Counted from the stretch's first letter, positions 50,171 to 62,674 are shown. The stretch: 64,000 nucleotides of DNA from Mactromeris polynyma (GCA_032209605.1 JASFXZ010000004.1:926521-990520), one strand, 5' to 3'. Made by a program: numbers and translations. Notes: generated by a model from the letters alone, not told the origin.

Positions 50171-50688
50171 GTTTTATTCATTCAATTATTGCTAGTGTTT
50201 ATATATGTGTGATTCAACGTTCGATTATGAAATAATTCTTCACATTACATAGTATTCATGCAAACTGATTTGTAACAAGCACGTGTAAGTCATGAACAGA
50301 CAATAAGAGATTTGTTTAGGTACAGCCCCAGTCCCACTGTCACGACTCTGGGCACGAACGCCGCCGAATAGGGAAGAATGAAAACGTCGTAGTAGTTAGC
50401 CATGTACTGACCCTAGAGAGGGTTACATACGCATGCTGTACGCATATTGTACACATCGGTCCCAATACCATAAGAATGCAGTGAGACTGCAGTAAGAACG
50501 CGGTACGCTTCCAACAAGAATTAAGAAGAACCAGTAAGAACCCACACGAGCTCACTAAGATCACAGTTAGAATGCCGTAGGAATGTCCATGAATCAGTAC
50601 GAACCACTGCAAACCACCACGATTGCGACACAAAAGTGATACGAATACAGGCGAAATGAACAATGTATGCCCATTGTGTTTGTCTGAC

Positions 50689-50700
50689 AGTATAAATACT
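50689..50700 (+). promoter_or_regulatory. TATA-like box inside the Harbinger-like element
   Basis: 'cagtataaatactg' lies about 35 bp upstream of the truncated ORF's ATG at 50728, a plausible position for a pol II TATA box. Confidence 0.35.
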
Positions 50701-50727
50701 GATGCTTCCCAAGCCAGTTGATCATTT

Positions 50728-50973
50728 ATGGACAGTCCACGAAAGTACAAAATGGATTTCAGAAGATTGCTGCTGCTGAACAACTTTGTTCAACTTGACG
50801 AGGACCATGAGGTGGCCATTGCAAGACTCATAGACGAATGGAGACAGGTCAGATGAAGATACTGGGTGAGTATCTGGGTGTTGCGGAGGCAAATCCTTGG
50901 TCAGTGCGAGCGTCTATTCCGTTTAGATCGTGAGAAAATGATTGACAGCCACCATCACGAATTGCTACGATAG
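50728..50973 (+). pseudogene. Truncated Harbinger-type transposase ORF with in-frame TGA
   Basis: ATG at 50728 reads MDSPRKYKMDFRRLLLLNNF and then VQLDEDHEVAIARLIDEWRQ to TGA at 50854-50856. The same frame continues RYWVSIWVLRRQILGQCERL and FRLDREKMIDSHHHELLR to TAG at 50971. The RRYWV..W..RR..GQYERL-like pattern is typical of the conserved N-terminal region of animal PIF/Harbinger transposases. The catalytic core is missing. Confidence 0.6.
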
Positions 50974-52084
50974 GGGAAGAATGTCAGTACGCACCAGTAC
51001 GAACCAGTTCTGTAAAGGCTAAAACTCGCTCGCGTTTCGAAACTATGCACGTGTTTTGCTACTGAACGCACTGTTTGCCACTATGCGCCCACTCGCTCTC
51101 GCATCTCCAAGGTAACAAGCGAATGTATGAGCCGAACACTGCGTTCAGTTAAGGCTAACAGTCGCTCACGTTTTGTTGCGTAGCCCTTGCGCACCTTATC
51201 ACATTGACTGCACACGGGGAATCAAATGAAATGCAAAATGAACGTAGGGCTAGTTACCTGCCTTTACTGTCTTTGAGGCAGAGAACCAGAATAAAACCGA
51301 GGCGGTCATTACACTTGTTCGGTCGCGGACTGTAAGCGGGCTTCCGTTCGCCGTAACTGAACGCAAGTAAGAATGCAGTACGAACACACTTAAATCGTGA
51401 CCCTCTCGTGAATAGAGGAGAACTGCCCTATGATCACCAGGACTCCAACAAGAACCTTGTAAGAATTATGAAGAATGCCCTAGATTTCTATATTTGTTCC
51501 CATTTCGTCAACCAAAGTCGTGATGGTGGGACTTAGGCTTTAACTAGACTACGCCTCTTCGTTTATCATATTCTACCTCGCCTTATCGTATATCTACAAT
51601 ATAATTCAGTCATAACGGCACTAGTGAATTATGAAAGGATGTAGTTTAATAATATGACAATACTGCGCAGCGGTTACTCCATTTGGCATATCGCATACCG
51701 GAGGGTCATGACTATCTGCTACCAGATAAAGCAGTAATTTACTTTTAACTTTGTCAATATAGATAACTACCATAACTAGTGTCTTTAAATCGTATATTCT
51801 GACTTGAATTGTAAAATAAATTTATAATGCAGTTTTGCTATTGTTAAAAGTAATTTGGAAATATCATAAAAGTACTAGGGGCATATATTCACAGCTAGCT
51901 GTCAACCGGCTTAACCGCTATATGACCAAAAATGTCTGAAATACATATATATATAAATAAACTAATTAATATAAATACTCATTAATGCTTGTTGTTTCTT
52001 TACACCCTTTAAATTATGAAATTACGACGGCACAGCAATTAACATAATTAACAGTAAATCTAGATGAAAGTTCCACGTGTAAAT

Positions 52085-53960
52085 ATAATGATACTCGTGA
52101 TATGTGTTATGTGACAGCTATTAAAGCTGAAGTTGTAAAAACTTGTAAAACGTTTGAAAATTATCTCTACGTATGATATCTGTACTCTTTATACTTCACT
52201 TCCTAATGATTTAATTAAAACCAAACTTACAAATATGATCGCAAATACATTTGGAAGCAATCAGCATGTATTTTTGGCCTGCAATGATGAAAGGGCTTTT
52301 TTACTTCTAATAGTTACAATAACTTTACCATATAGACATGTCAGGACGTCTGTTAAGCTCTTTTTAATTTTTCAATTTTTAACTGAATAACATCTTTATT
52401 CATTTCGATAACCCAGTATACCAACAGAAAGTTAGTATTGCTATGGATACTAAATGTGCTCCACTTATAGCCGACTTATTCTTATTCTATTATTATGAAA
52501 GAGACTTTATGTTATCCTTATCCAAAGAAAATCAGATGGATATAATTGATGCTTTCAATAATACATCCCGTTATTATGACGCTATTTTGAATATCAATAA
52601 TAAATTGTTTCCAACTATGATAAATAAAATATATCCAACAGAACAACAACTTTCGAAAGCTATCACCTTTGGATACACATGCCTCGTTTATTGAATTGGA
52701 CATTTCTGTAGAAAATGGTAATATTACTACAAATATTTATGATAAACGAGATGATTATGACTTTGAGATTATAAATTTTCCATCACTCGTTAGTGATATC
52801 TCTAGGAGTCCAACCTAAGGGATATATGTATATCAACTTGTACGAAATCAGTGAGCAAATAATAATCTAGAGGACTTTAATAAGCGCAACCTTCTACAAA
52901 TAGGTAAACTTCTAAAGCAAGGCTATCGTTATCATAAATATGTAAGGCGTGTCGTAAGATTTGCCATAAATATCCCGATATTATTTTAAAATATGGCAGT
53001 AGTGTCAACTCTATGTTAAAGACAGGAATTACTAAACCTAATTTTTATGGAGATCTGTTATACAAATGTATAAACTTTGCAAAATTCATAATAGTTGTTA
53101 CTTTGATCAGTTATTTGTGAAACTGATTAATAAGTTCATAAGGAAGGGTTATTATGATGACATAATGAGAACAACTGCAGAGAAGGTTTTAAGTAAATCA
53201 ATACTTGATATATTTTCACACGTGTTTTTACTGCACGCCGGACACTAATGTTTTGAGACTAAATGGAGTTATATCTATAAACCGTACTTGATATGGCAGG
53301 ATCTGACGGATAACAATGTGTTTAGGATTGTGTTCGGGACTTTGTAGACATTATCCTTTGCTCTGGAGCCAACAGGATGTTTTCCATGGAGTATCTTAAA
53401 ACTTATCGACCAGCCCATTTGGGATTGTGTTGTGTTGTCTATGTTTTTTTCTGGTTTACGTTGGTGTTGTCCCTGTTTCATTTTGTTCTGTGTAACAACT
53501 TAATTTTTCTCTCGCATATTTGTCAGTTTTTTTACGTCATTAACATGTTATGACGTCATCAATATTTTCTTATACATATGACGTCGTTTGACACTACCAA
53601 GAAAACTTTTCTCTCTATAATGCTGTTTCATAACACAACTAAATATTCATTGGGTACATTCGTATTTTTGTGTTTTCGTTTTAGGTTTCTTAATAGACAT
53701 AGTTCTATTTGTTTTAAATTCCATATGGCTATCACTAGTATCTAAGAATTGTTTAATTATTAACTAAATTATCAAGTTGACTTTATTTTAAATTTTATAT
53801 TAGATTATAAATTTGATATTTTATGGTTATTGCACATTCTTATGTCACTATTGTTAGTTACAGGGAGCGAGGTCAGTATTAGTCTGCTTGTTCCTTCGTG
53901 CTGGATTAATTATACACTCCTACACAGCGCTTGGATTCCACTACCGTTACATTCACACGC
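52085..53960 (+). mobile_element. Dead reverse-transcriptase element (Penelope-like or related) with 3' tail
   Basis: Pieces of one RT are spread over three frames: STYDICTLYTSLPNDLIKTKL (52160), MDTKCAPLIADLFLFYYYER (52443), IYDKRDDYDFEIINFPSL (52740), KRNLLQIGKLLKQGYRYHK (52885) and KLINKFIRKGYYDDIMRTTA (53120). The 'YxDD' box is replaced by RYYDAIL, so the catalytic aspartate pair is lost, and several stops and frameshifts are present. The tail beyond 53248 recurs at 18115-18870. I recognise the family as common in marine invertebrates but cannot fix its clade with certainty. Confidence 0.8.
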
Positions 53961-54034
53961 TGCTGTATTACCCAGTATAATTATTTTGATATTTGACCTC
54001 GAATTCACCGTTCGTTCCTGATACTAAATTGCAT

Positions 54035-54300
54035 TGGTCGGCACGATCACGTGACTACTGAGTGGATAATATATGGGTATTTTCCAGTGTAATAACCAAT
54101 CAAATGTGTACACAATGTATAGCATTTCGCGTCGAGGGCAATTTTGACTATCTAGCTAATCGGTTTTCCATTTGCAGGCAGTGTTTCGTTCTTTCATCGA
54201 GGATTGTACTGAAACGTATTACAAATAGTGTGGCGAATTTGAGTAACGAGATGCTGTGTATGAACGAGATGACGCATTTTTAAAATATCCGCAGATTCAG
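54035..54300 (+). repeat. Dispersed repeat, inverted relative to 28790-29065
   Basis: It is the reverse-complement relative of 28790-29065 (blocks 'ccaatcaaatgtgtacaca' and 'acgagatgacgcattt'). Noncoding. Confidence 0.7.
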
Positions 54301-54829
54301 GATCGACAGCTGTTTAAATTACCTTAAATCACTAAACATTTACAGGCATCGGAATAATTTTGACATGAAGACAAAACGGTAGTCACTTACGTTAGATATA
54401 TTTAGTTTTTCTGACAATTTTCATTGTTACATGTCTATTCAATGCACACTCGCATTTATTAAATAAGCTTTATTTACACTTCATGTTTACTGTCTTACAT
54501 TTGGGACATTAGCGAGTAAATACAAGCGTCTCACTGTATTGCTGTGGACGCATATCATTTCGCCTGTCTAAAAATATAAAATATAAAATATCAGTCATGC
54601 GGGAGTTATAAAGCAGAGGGTGAATATGAAGGTATCGGAATAAGCGCCCGATGCTAAAGGAAAGTAGTTTTACAACAGTGTGTATGTTGTTATGTACGTA
54701 ATAGTCAATTGCTTTTAATGATTAGTTACTGCCAGCTTAGTCAATTTATATATATATGTTGGAAATCAATAAATTTATAGCGAATAAGTGTGAGGTTAGC
54801 TAGCTGTTAAATCGATTTAAACCCCAGTA

Positions 54830-55200
54830 TTTTTACTGACAGTTCCAAGACTGTAATTCGCAGTATGGTTATTATGTCTGTTTGTGTTTTGATTGTATGT
54901 AATATTTCCCTTTCCACTGTGCAATTCTTTCACGTTATATAGTGTTAGGTTATTTCCAGCCCAGTTTCGGTCTATTGTTGCTAGCTGTCTTGACTTGTCC
55001 AGTGATAATTTCCATACATTAATCCCCCTTTCACTGTCCAATTTGATTCTCCTAGGTATTCCTTATGGTCTGCCAGGCCATTCCTTGCACCTCTGTTCCT
55101 TAACGTATGTACCCTTTAACCTCCTCAAGTGCCTTATGTGTTATGGCTTGTTGTTTTCCCGGAAGTCGGTGTAGGGAGGCACACTTTATGTATTTTGGAT
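54830..55200 (+). repeat. Dispersed repeat, copy 2 (family of 15095-15362)
   Basis: It opens with 'cagttccaagactgtaa' and ends near 'gtgtagggaggcac', as does the copy near 15100. It is followed at once by another member at 55290. Confidence 0.6.
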
Positions 55201-55289
55201 TCGCCGTATCGCATGGCATGTGATTCTGCTCTGCATACTGCTTACATATTTAAAATAAAATAACGGATATGCAGTTCTTTCAATTGATA

Positions 55290-55570
55290 TACTATTCTTG
55301 GTATGTTCTCCCCCTTTCTTAATATTATTACTGACTTTCTTGGCATGTTTTGTGATATATTCCATCCATTTATGTTTCCCTTCATGTTGTCCCTCATGGT
55401 TATTCTTAGTTTTTCAGTACGGTTGGCCAGGCCATTTATTGCACACTTATTCCCATACGCGTTTACCCCTTTTCCTCCCCAGTGCCTATTGTGCTGTGAA
55501 CTGTTGTTTTACCGGGGCTCTCTGTGTGGTGACATTGTCGTGTACATATATGGTGTTCCCTGTGTCAACT
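55290..55570 (+). repeat. Dispersed repeat, copy 3 (family of 15095-15362)
   Basis: It shares 'ggttggccaggccattta' and 'ttgcaca', 'cctccccagtgcctat' and 'ctctgtgtggtgaca' with the copy at 54830. The frames here are long but proteins from them look random. Confidence 0.55.
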
Positions 55571-56055
55571 TAGTCTCCTTTTTATAAAATTTTAAAATAA
55601 TTAAAACATTTCACATTATCAATTGTTGATTTGACATTTCATATATACAATATATATATATATCATGCATACATTTAAGAACAACCTCCTCCTTGAATTA
55701 GATGATAGAACATTTTAACTATTATCATGCATCCATAAGGAAGTTATTGCGACTCTTAAGCTGGGTATGCAAGGACACTATTCTTCATTAACATCCGTTT
55801 TGCATCCTTGACTTTTAAGTGTTTAAGTGGTGAACTAGCTGGATAATAATTTCTTTTGTGGTCGAATGTATTTAGTGTTTATGTTTACCGAAAATTATGA
55901 TCTGGACCTGTATTATATACTCACCGATGTTTTGACTGACCATAGCCGGAAGACAGCGGTTCACCCCAATGGTAAGACAATGGTGAAGCTTGGCTCCAGT
56001 GATTTTTCGTGCAAACATTGTAATAATGCTACGAAAACTCAAACACTGACATGTA

Positions 56056-56222
56056 TTACAGTAAAATCTCACTTAAAGACCACCTCAACAATAGTATCAA
56101 CTAGAATTAAGAACATAATATTTAGTGTATTTTGCTCTTCATTCAGCTTCAAAATTACGACAACCTCAATATAAAATACCGGTTTTCAAGGGTGGTCTAT
56201 TATTATTGAGGTATTATTGTAT
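56056..56222 (-). repeat. Small dispersed element with GACCACC/GGTGGTC ends, copy 3 (inverted)
   Basis: Reverse complement of the element at 561-719: 'aaagaccacctcaa' at the left and 'ttttcaagggtggtct' plus 'attattattgaggt' at the right. Confidence 0.65.
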
Positions 56223-56655
56223 TCGTATCTACATTATATAACGAATCAAACTCCACATTTCAACAAAAATAATGCCTTTGGATGTCCCCTTTTAAACTCA
56301 CAGGCAATAAACATATAACAACTGGCTATATATTCATCATTATCCATTATATGTCTTTGTATTTCTTGAATGACAAAGAAACTGTGCACTGAAGAGACAT
56401 GTACACTCTAAAGAAAAATCAACGATTGTTTTCCAGTACATTTACGTAGCATATTATTGAAGAAATTGTCAAATTTAAATTAAGAAACTCTTACATTACC
56501 AGTATCAAAATACGTTAACTATAAGTATACCAAGATAACTTGAGAGTGACGTCACGCAATGTTTACATGGTTTGGCCACCTTTATTGATCAAAATAGGTA
56601 AATCAAATAACAAGCAAAACTATTTATTGTGATATTGATTTCATTAAAGTTACAA

Positions 56656-56740
56656 CCGCGATAGCTCAGATAGTAGCGAGTCCGCGCCTTACAGTGCTAA
56701 TTTAGTTTTTTGGGTCAGAGTTCGAGACAATCGGAAGGTA
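56656..56740 (+). repeat. tRNA-derived SINE-like element
   Basis: A-box-like 'atagctcagatagtagcgag' and B-box-like 'gggtcagagttcgagaca' lie about 35 bases apart. No cloverleaf can be closed. Confidence 0.5.
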
Positions 56741-57639
56741 GGTATTTTTTTACAATATTATATATTTGGTTGGTCTACTACAGTTGTACTTGCATGACTT
56801 ATACTAATTAATGTTCGCTCTATTAGCATTAATTAAAACCATTGCATAACATGTGTATTTATAAGTTATTCACTAATAACGATATGGTTTCATGATTTTT
56901 AAAGTGCACGATATCCTCGAGCAGTTGATATACATGTATATCTATCGCTACACAATCACAGTATATGAAACATAGTTGATATGGCTACTTCGAAAAACGT
57001 ACGGGGTTCAAATGAACATTTTAGCGACGACGCTATAGCCATCATTAGACACGTTGTTGAGGTAAAGTTATAAGCTTTCCATTTGTGCATAAAGATGTAT
57101 GTTTAATATGTAATTATTTTGATTGCGACCACAATCTGACTTTATAAGACTCTAGTATAAATAATAGATTTTCTGGGATGCAAAGATTGGACAGCTCTCA
57201 TTTTAGCCAGGTTAGAGAAACGATTGTGATAAGTATTTACAAGACGAATCTTGTATTTGTAAACCTTTAATAATGAAACTCAAAGCCAGTCTTTGTTCAG
57301 ACATGCCAGCAGGAGAAACAGGATGGACAGTTGGTAGTGCCGATAACAACCGTAGTTCACAGGGCAGCCTTTTACACAGGTGCATCAGAGTCCACCATCT
57401 ATTGACGACTTTGATACTGGGGTTGTTAGACGCACTGTTCAGGTACTTGAATTTTTTTTCACAGAACTACCTTTTAAGACATCAACTTTAATGTTCCTCA
57501 AAACGTTATTATATATCAAAATAACTACAGCTGGCGTTGTGTGATTTGTGTTGGATTTGAAATTCCGCCACGTATTTTGTCCATAGTATAACGCTATAAC
57601 ACTAAGAGATAAAGTAAAACACTAAATATGACGTTAGAT

Positions 57640-57712
57640 GGCGGTGATGTAGCAGTTAGCACAATGACCGGTAATCCAGAGACAGGGTGTAGAGTCCATG
57701 ACCGAATTTCTG
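57640..57712 (+). repeat. Weak tRNA-like element in transposase intron
   Basis: 'gatgtagcagttagcacaat' resembles an A-box region and 'gggtgtagagtccatgacc' a decayed B-box. Low confidence. Confidence 0.3.
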
Positions 57713-58047
57713 TGTTTCTCAAACGTGATTTTATATTCATATGGTATTATTAATTTAGAGTTTGTTCGGTGACGTCATTTTACACGTTTCAAAATCTAAC
57801 AGCCACACGGTGTAACGTTTGCCAAGTTATAATCCAGGTTCACAGAAATATACTAATTGAAAGCTACAAAATAGTTACAGGCATGAAATACACACTAACA
57901 AAGCCTTTATGCCGAAAGTACATACTTTGCATAGGCATATATATCACGTTAACAATATAATATGTAAGCTAACAATAGTAAAAAGACTTCACGACTAAGG
58001 TATTTATGTATTTGTTGAACATAGTGTTTTATTTCTTTATTTTTAAG

Positions 58048-58276
58048 GAGATGTTCGTACATCGGAAGATGCTGCCGACCATTCGGAATCTAAGAGAGGC
58101 CCTGAAGGAAAAAATAGACTACAAGGGCGGCAGGGAACATCTCCGGAAAACATTACATGAGTTGGGATTTTCATGGAAGAAAACTCAGAGCAACCGGAGA
58201 GTTCTCATGGAAAGGCCCGACATTGTTGTTACAAGGACCCAGTTCTTGCGCAAGATCAGGAAATACAGAGAGGAGG
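58048..58276 (+). pseudogene. Transposase exon 3
   Basis: The acceptor is 'tatttttaag' and the donor 'gtatgt'. It reads KMLPTIRNLREALKEKIDYK, then GGREHLRKTLHELGFSWKKT and NRRVLMERPDIVVTRTQFLR, the linker/helix-turn-helix-like region just before the DDE core. Phase 0 to 1. Confidence 0.8.
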
Positions 58277-58527
58277 GTATGTAACATAATAAGAGTTAAT
58301 TAATTAGCGATCGATAATCACGATACGTAGCGGAGGGAATACCAACCCGTCAACATTTTTGTAGCGATTTCATAAAACTTATAATCCACCTGTGACTTAA
58401 TAATTAGTTGAATTATAGCTTATTTCTCTTCTCAATTATAAAGCAATGTTCTCTATAATAATAAATTGAAATTTATAATCATTATTGAATTCTGTTTTAT
58501 TGAAACTATTATTTAATTACGCTACAG

Positions 58528-58960
58528 GGAGACCCATTGTTTATACAGACGAGACGTATATCAACACGTCACACAAGGCTCCGCGCACCTGGCAGGCAAA
58601 GGACGTTCATCTAAGCGCGCCATTCAGCAAGGGCGATCGACTGATTACCGTGCATGCAGGATCAGAGGCTGGCTTTGTTCCAGGGGCTCTGTTAACTTTT
58701 AAAGCGAGCTCATCGACTGGTGATTATCACCATGATATGAACTCGCAAAACTTCATTAAATGGCTTCGAGAACGCCTTATCCCAAACCTGCCTCCAAGAT
58801 CTGTGCTTGTGGTGGACAACGCCTCGTGTCATAACGTCCAAATAGACAAGTGTCCAACCCAGGCGACAAGGAAGGCAGAGATGCAAGCGTGGCTAACGAG
58901 GCACGAAGTACCATACCATCTGGACATGTTGAAACCAGAATTACTGCAACTTTGTATGCG
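58528..58960 (+). pseudogene. Transposase exon 4 (DDE core, first and second Asp)
   Basis: The acceptor is 'acgctacag' and the donor 'gtgagt', phase 1 to 2. It contains GRPIVYTDETYINTSHKAP, ITVHAGSEAGFVPGALLTFK, DYHHDMNSQNFIKWLRERLI and SVLVVDNASCHNVQ, i.e. an RNase H-like fold with both catalytic aspartates. This exon is intact. Confidence 0.85.
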
Positions 58961-59170
58961 GTGAGTTTTAGCACTTGCCAATTAAATTTAACGATGTAGT
59001 TGCAGAAGTAAATTTTCATCTTGTTGGTTAACTAAATTTATTTAATCTCATGTCCAATCGAGGTACATTACTGCATACAATCTCTCTTGAGCCATGCATA
59101 GAATAGGATTTTCGTAGTAAAATGGACGTTTTATGTATACTTTTAAGTGAATGTGTTTTTCTCTTTACAG

Positions 59171-59288
59171 TCATAAAGCGGCCCCAGAGTTCCAAGTTGA
59201 TAACATTTTGAGAGAACACGGCCATGAATGCTTAAGGTTGCCTGCCTATCATGCAGAACTTAATGCCATTGAGTTGATTTGGTCTCAG
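59171..59288 (+). pseudogene. Transposase exon 5 (catalytic Glu)
   Basis: The acceptor is 'ctctttacag' and the donor 'gtactg', phase 2 to 0. It reads HKAAPEFQVDNILREHGHE and then CLRLPAYHAELNAIELIWSQ, with the catalytic Glu in NAIE (usual family form NPIE). Confidence 0.8.
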
Positions 59289-60274
59289 GTACTGCTAAAA
59301 CAACTGTGGTAATTTGACCATTTGTGCAACTGCATAAGACATGTGTTAAAATGTAGTACTTGTTTAATAGTCAGACACGTTCAAAGACAGACACTTTGCA
59401 ACAGACATCAACATAAGGATTTATGATAATAATTTGGCTTACAAATGAAAAAAATACGCATGATTTATTGATTTTATCCAAATACCAACCATTTATTTAT
59501 TTATTTTCGTTCATGTTTTATCTTTATTATAAACTTAGACAAACAATGTTTCCCTTTTAGCTATGTTTTATCAATTTGAGCTACTTTCCACAAATATCTT
59601 ATTTTGATATTGTTTTCCTTTAGGTTAAGGGTTACGTGGCTCGTCATACATTGAAACGTTAAATTTACCATGGATAACGTTAGGCGACTAACTGCATAAG
59701 CGTTCGAGCACGTCACGGCCGGCGACTGGGCCTCCTGTTGTGCGCATGTAAAATCTGTTGAGGCCGAGTATTGTGCCAACGACTTGGCAGTGGACCGGGA
59801 GCTGGAGGAGCTAATCATTGCTGTCACGTCCAGAAATGAAGATACAGACACCGCAGACGAGGAAGAAAATTATTCCAGCACCGACACAGCGGATGACGGG
59901 GTTGAAATTACAAGTTTGAAATGATAAAATAAATGTGAAAATGTAATTAAAGAATAAGTGTAAAATCAAACAAATATCTGGTTAATACTATATGCGTTAT
60001 GTAGTTATGAAACTAACTGTCTCCCAGATGCGTACTGTAACGTGATTGTACTGAGAATAAGAACTAAACAGTGCTGTCATTGACGTCAACGAAACGTTAC
60101 TAACAAAGCGGCATCTAAACTGCGGAAAATAATTGATGATTGGACATTGCGTTTGATTTAGCAACAAAACAATTAGAAATTACAAAAATAAACAGAAAGA
60201 AACGACAAACAACAAATAATTGACAAGCACTGAGTAATGTATAAAAAGTCATATTGTTCATAACAAATGGGAGA

Positions 60275-60362
60275 CAGGAATGTGTCTCGAACTCGCACCC
60301 TATCTCAGTGCCGGTCAAAGTTACTAGTCAGAAGCGCTACCAATTGAGCTATTGCTACTGTC
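60275..60362 (-). repeat. tRNA-derived SINE-like element
   Basis: On the minus strand 'aatagctcaattggtagcgc' (A-box) is followed by 'gggtgcgagttcgagacac' (B-box). The anticodon region cannot be folded properly. Confidence 0.55.
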
Positions 60363-60369
60363 TACTTTG

Positions 60370-62640
60370 AGCGATATTTCATTAACATTTGATACTAATC
60401 TTGAAGATAATAAGCTGCTTTACATATATTGGAAAGTGGGTATGGTCGTGTTTACTGTCAACTTATCCTAACTTAGTTATACATGTACGTATTGTATCTG
60501 TCAGGCATCAAAAGTGTTTGCTGTGAAAACGGTTGTCATATACACTTAACAAAACTTATAATTGAGCAGGTTAAAATATGGCCGTATCTTGGTCAATATT
60601 AGTCTGATGTTGCTGATATTTTCAACAACTATAGCATAGATACCAGGCATAATTATATTATTTACTTCATGTAACAAATCCGCAGATTGAACAAATAAAA
60701 TAAATAAATGTGATGATGCGTTAAATATCCACACTGCAGCTCCCTGTTAAAGATAATAGCGCGCGTGTAGAAATGTATCCAATAAAAAAGTTATTCGTCA
60801 TGAAAAAGTGCACAATTATAAGTTGTGTTAGGTGTATAGTACATATTATTTCAAATTTCAAAAGTACGGTGTAAGATTTGCACTAGGTTTGAACATTCAA
60901 AGTAGAATCAAAGAGGACAAACAGCGAAGGAGTGGGCATTATTGAATGGAAAAGATTACACCTGACACCAATACAGCTGGCAGCAATAGGCCGAAACTGG
61001 GCAGAACATAACCTGTACACTGTATAAAGTGAAATAATTGCACAGAGGAAGGGACACACTCACTATAACACACATTCATTTAGTTACTGATCTTAAACTG
61101 TATATACTTCTTGCTAAAAAATTGAATAATGATCGAATATACTGGGGATTCTGATTTCAATAACCTTTGGAAACAAGAACAGCATAATGATTAAAACAGC
61201 GATAAAATGGTATCCAATTTAATTTATTGAGTAAGTTTGGAGTAATCAAGATTGGCAAATTCATTTGAATTATACTAGCTACTCGCGCTTGTAATTTACT
61301 GGGAGATATTTTTACATTTCCTTTCAGTATGTCCATGTTCACCATTTAAAATTCCAATATAATTTGTCTTATTATTCGGATTTTAGTTTTCAATTCTTTT
61401 GTGATAATTTGGAAGTGTTTTAAATATGACGATACTTATTCGTAGGTAACACAGTTTTTTGAGATTTATATTTTAAGGTGCCTGTCTTCTTGATTTAACG
61501 TACTGTGATTAATTGTCTAGTCGAAACATATTCTTGAAAAATAACAGTAGATACGCCCAATTTTGTTCAATGGTACCATCAAGTATTTCTTATCCCAATA
61601 AATGATACACATTCTTCTAAATCAGCATACCAAATCGCAGGAACTCACACATGCTGCAATAAGTGATACAGCGTCAATGCAATACATGTGATACAGTCAT
61701 TATGGAACACCATCCTGTGAACTTGAAGCAATTTCGTAGCATTTGCAAAATACCGGCAGATACAGGTTAAATAGCTTTGATCTGACTTTATTATGAAATG
61801 GTATATACAAGCAATGAATCATACGAAGCCAAGTACAGACAAAAACTGGATATTCGGTTGTGATTTAAATGGCGTAGTGATGATACATATACAGCGCTTT
61901 ATATTTTGACGTAATTAAATGGATTAACTATGCAAAACAGTACGTTAGCTCTACATCATATTATCATGAAGTATCATGTTTCCGTTACCAATGCATGGTT
62001 CCATTTAAAACTAGGTGTACATTGTATTAACTTGGACAATCACCGAAGGAAACTGAAAAACAGCTCGATGTATATGCCGGAATATCCATTTTTCGTCTGA
62101 AATATGATCGAATGATACATAATTTTTATTTAATATAATCGCAAAAATGTCAGATCACAGCTTTGATACATATATCTACCGGCATTTTGCAATATGCCAA
62201 GAAATTGCTTCAAATGTACATGGTGGTGTTTCGTAATGACTGTATCATATATTGCACTGATGCTGTATCACGTGTGATTACACATATGCATTATGTATGA
62301 ATTATTGCGTTCTGTTTATACTGATTTCACAAAACTTGCAATAAACAATATTTGATTAAACCGTTTATTTTGAGTGTTTCAGGTACAATGGAAGAATTCA
62401 CGTGAATATACTGTGATTTTTCAACAAACGATTTCAGCCAGACAATTATTCAGTGTACGGTAGAGCATGAATATAGGAACCTTAAAATACAAATATCAAA
62501 TACTGTGCTACTAACAAACAATTATCGTCATATTCAAAAGACTTTCAAATTATCCCAACAGAATTAAAAACTTCAAATATTGTTCCAAATAATGAGACAA
62601 AAATCTATACAAATTTCAAAATTTGAACATGAATCCCGTC
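60370..62640. other. Gene-free intergenic stretch
   Basis: AT-rich sequence with no recognisable domain, RNA or clear repeat structure. Confidence 0.4.
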
Positions 62641-62674
62641 AAAGAGCAGTTGGTAGAATCGGGAAAAGAAATGT

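Larger units (their letters stand above)
50324..51539 (+). mobile_element. 1.2-kb PIF/Harbinger-like non-autonomous DNA transposon
   Basis: The terminal inverted repeats are 'agccccagtcccac.gtcacgact' at the left and the complement of 'agtcgtgatggtgggactta' plus 'ggct' at the right. The interior is much less AT-rich than the flanks. It keeps only the N-terminal part of a transposase-like ORF (50728-50973) and no DDE core, so it is an internal-deletion derivative. The target-site duplication is unclear. Confidence 0.7.
56981..59924 (+). pseudogene. Intron-containing DDE (Tc1/mariner-related, DD81E) transposase, broken
   Basis: Six exons with GT..AG borders and matching phases: 56981-57061 (MATSKNVRGSNEHFSDDAIA...), 57356-57442 (...DDFDTGVVRRTVQ), 58048-58276, 58528-58960, 59171-59288 and 59624-59924. 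The catalytic residues are visible as VYTDETY, VLVVDNASCHN and NAIELIWSQ, with 81 residues between the second D and the E. That long spacing is close to the DD82E group of Tc1/mariner-type elements known to me as Sailor. The last exon has a one-base frameshift giving TAA at 59660-59662, and a second in-frame TAA at 59697-59699. An acidic tail (DTADEEENYSSTDTADDGVE) follows to TGA. The expected N-terminal helix-turn-helix is not visible, so an exon may be missing. No terminal repeats were found. Introns suggest an old host-resident copy rather than a mobile one. Confidence 0.8.

Noticed and set aside
50340..50783. 147-codon minus-strand frame in the Harbinger-like element
   Set aside because: It runs opposite the recognisable transposase N-terminus and terminal repeats, and its translation resembles no domain.
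55298..55587. Two overlapping hydrophobic frames of about 90 codons
   Set aside because: They fall in a dispersed repeat that recurs elsewhere without the frame. The hydrophobicity follows from T-rich composition.
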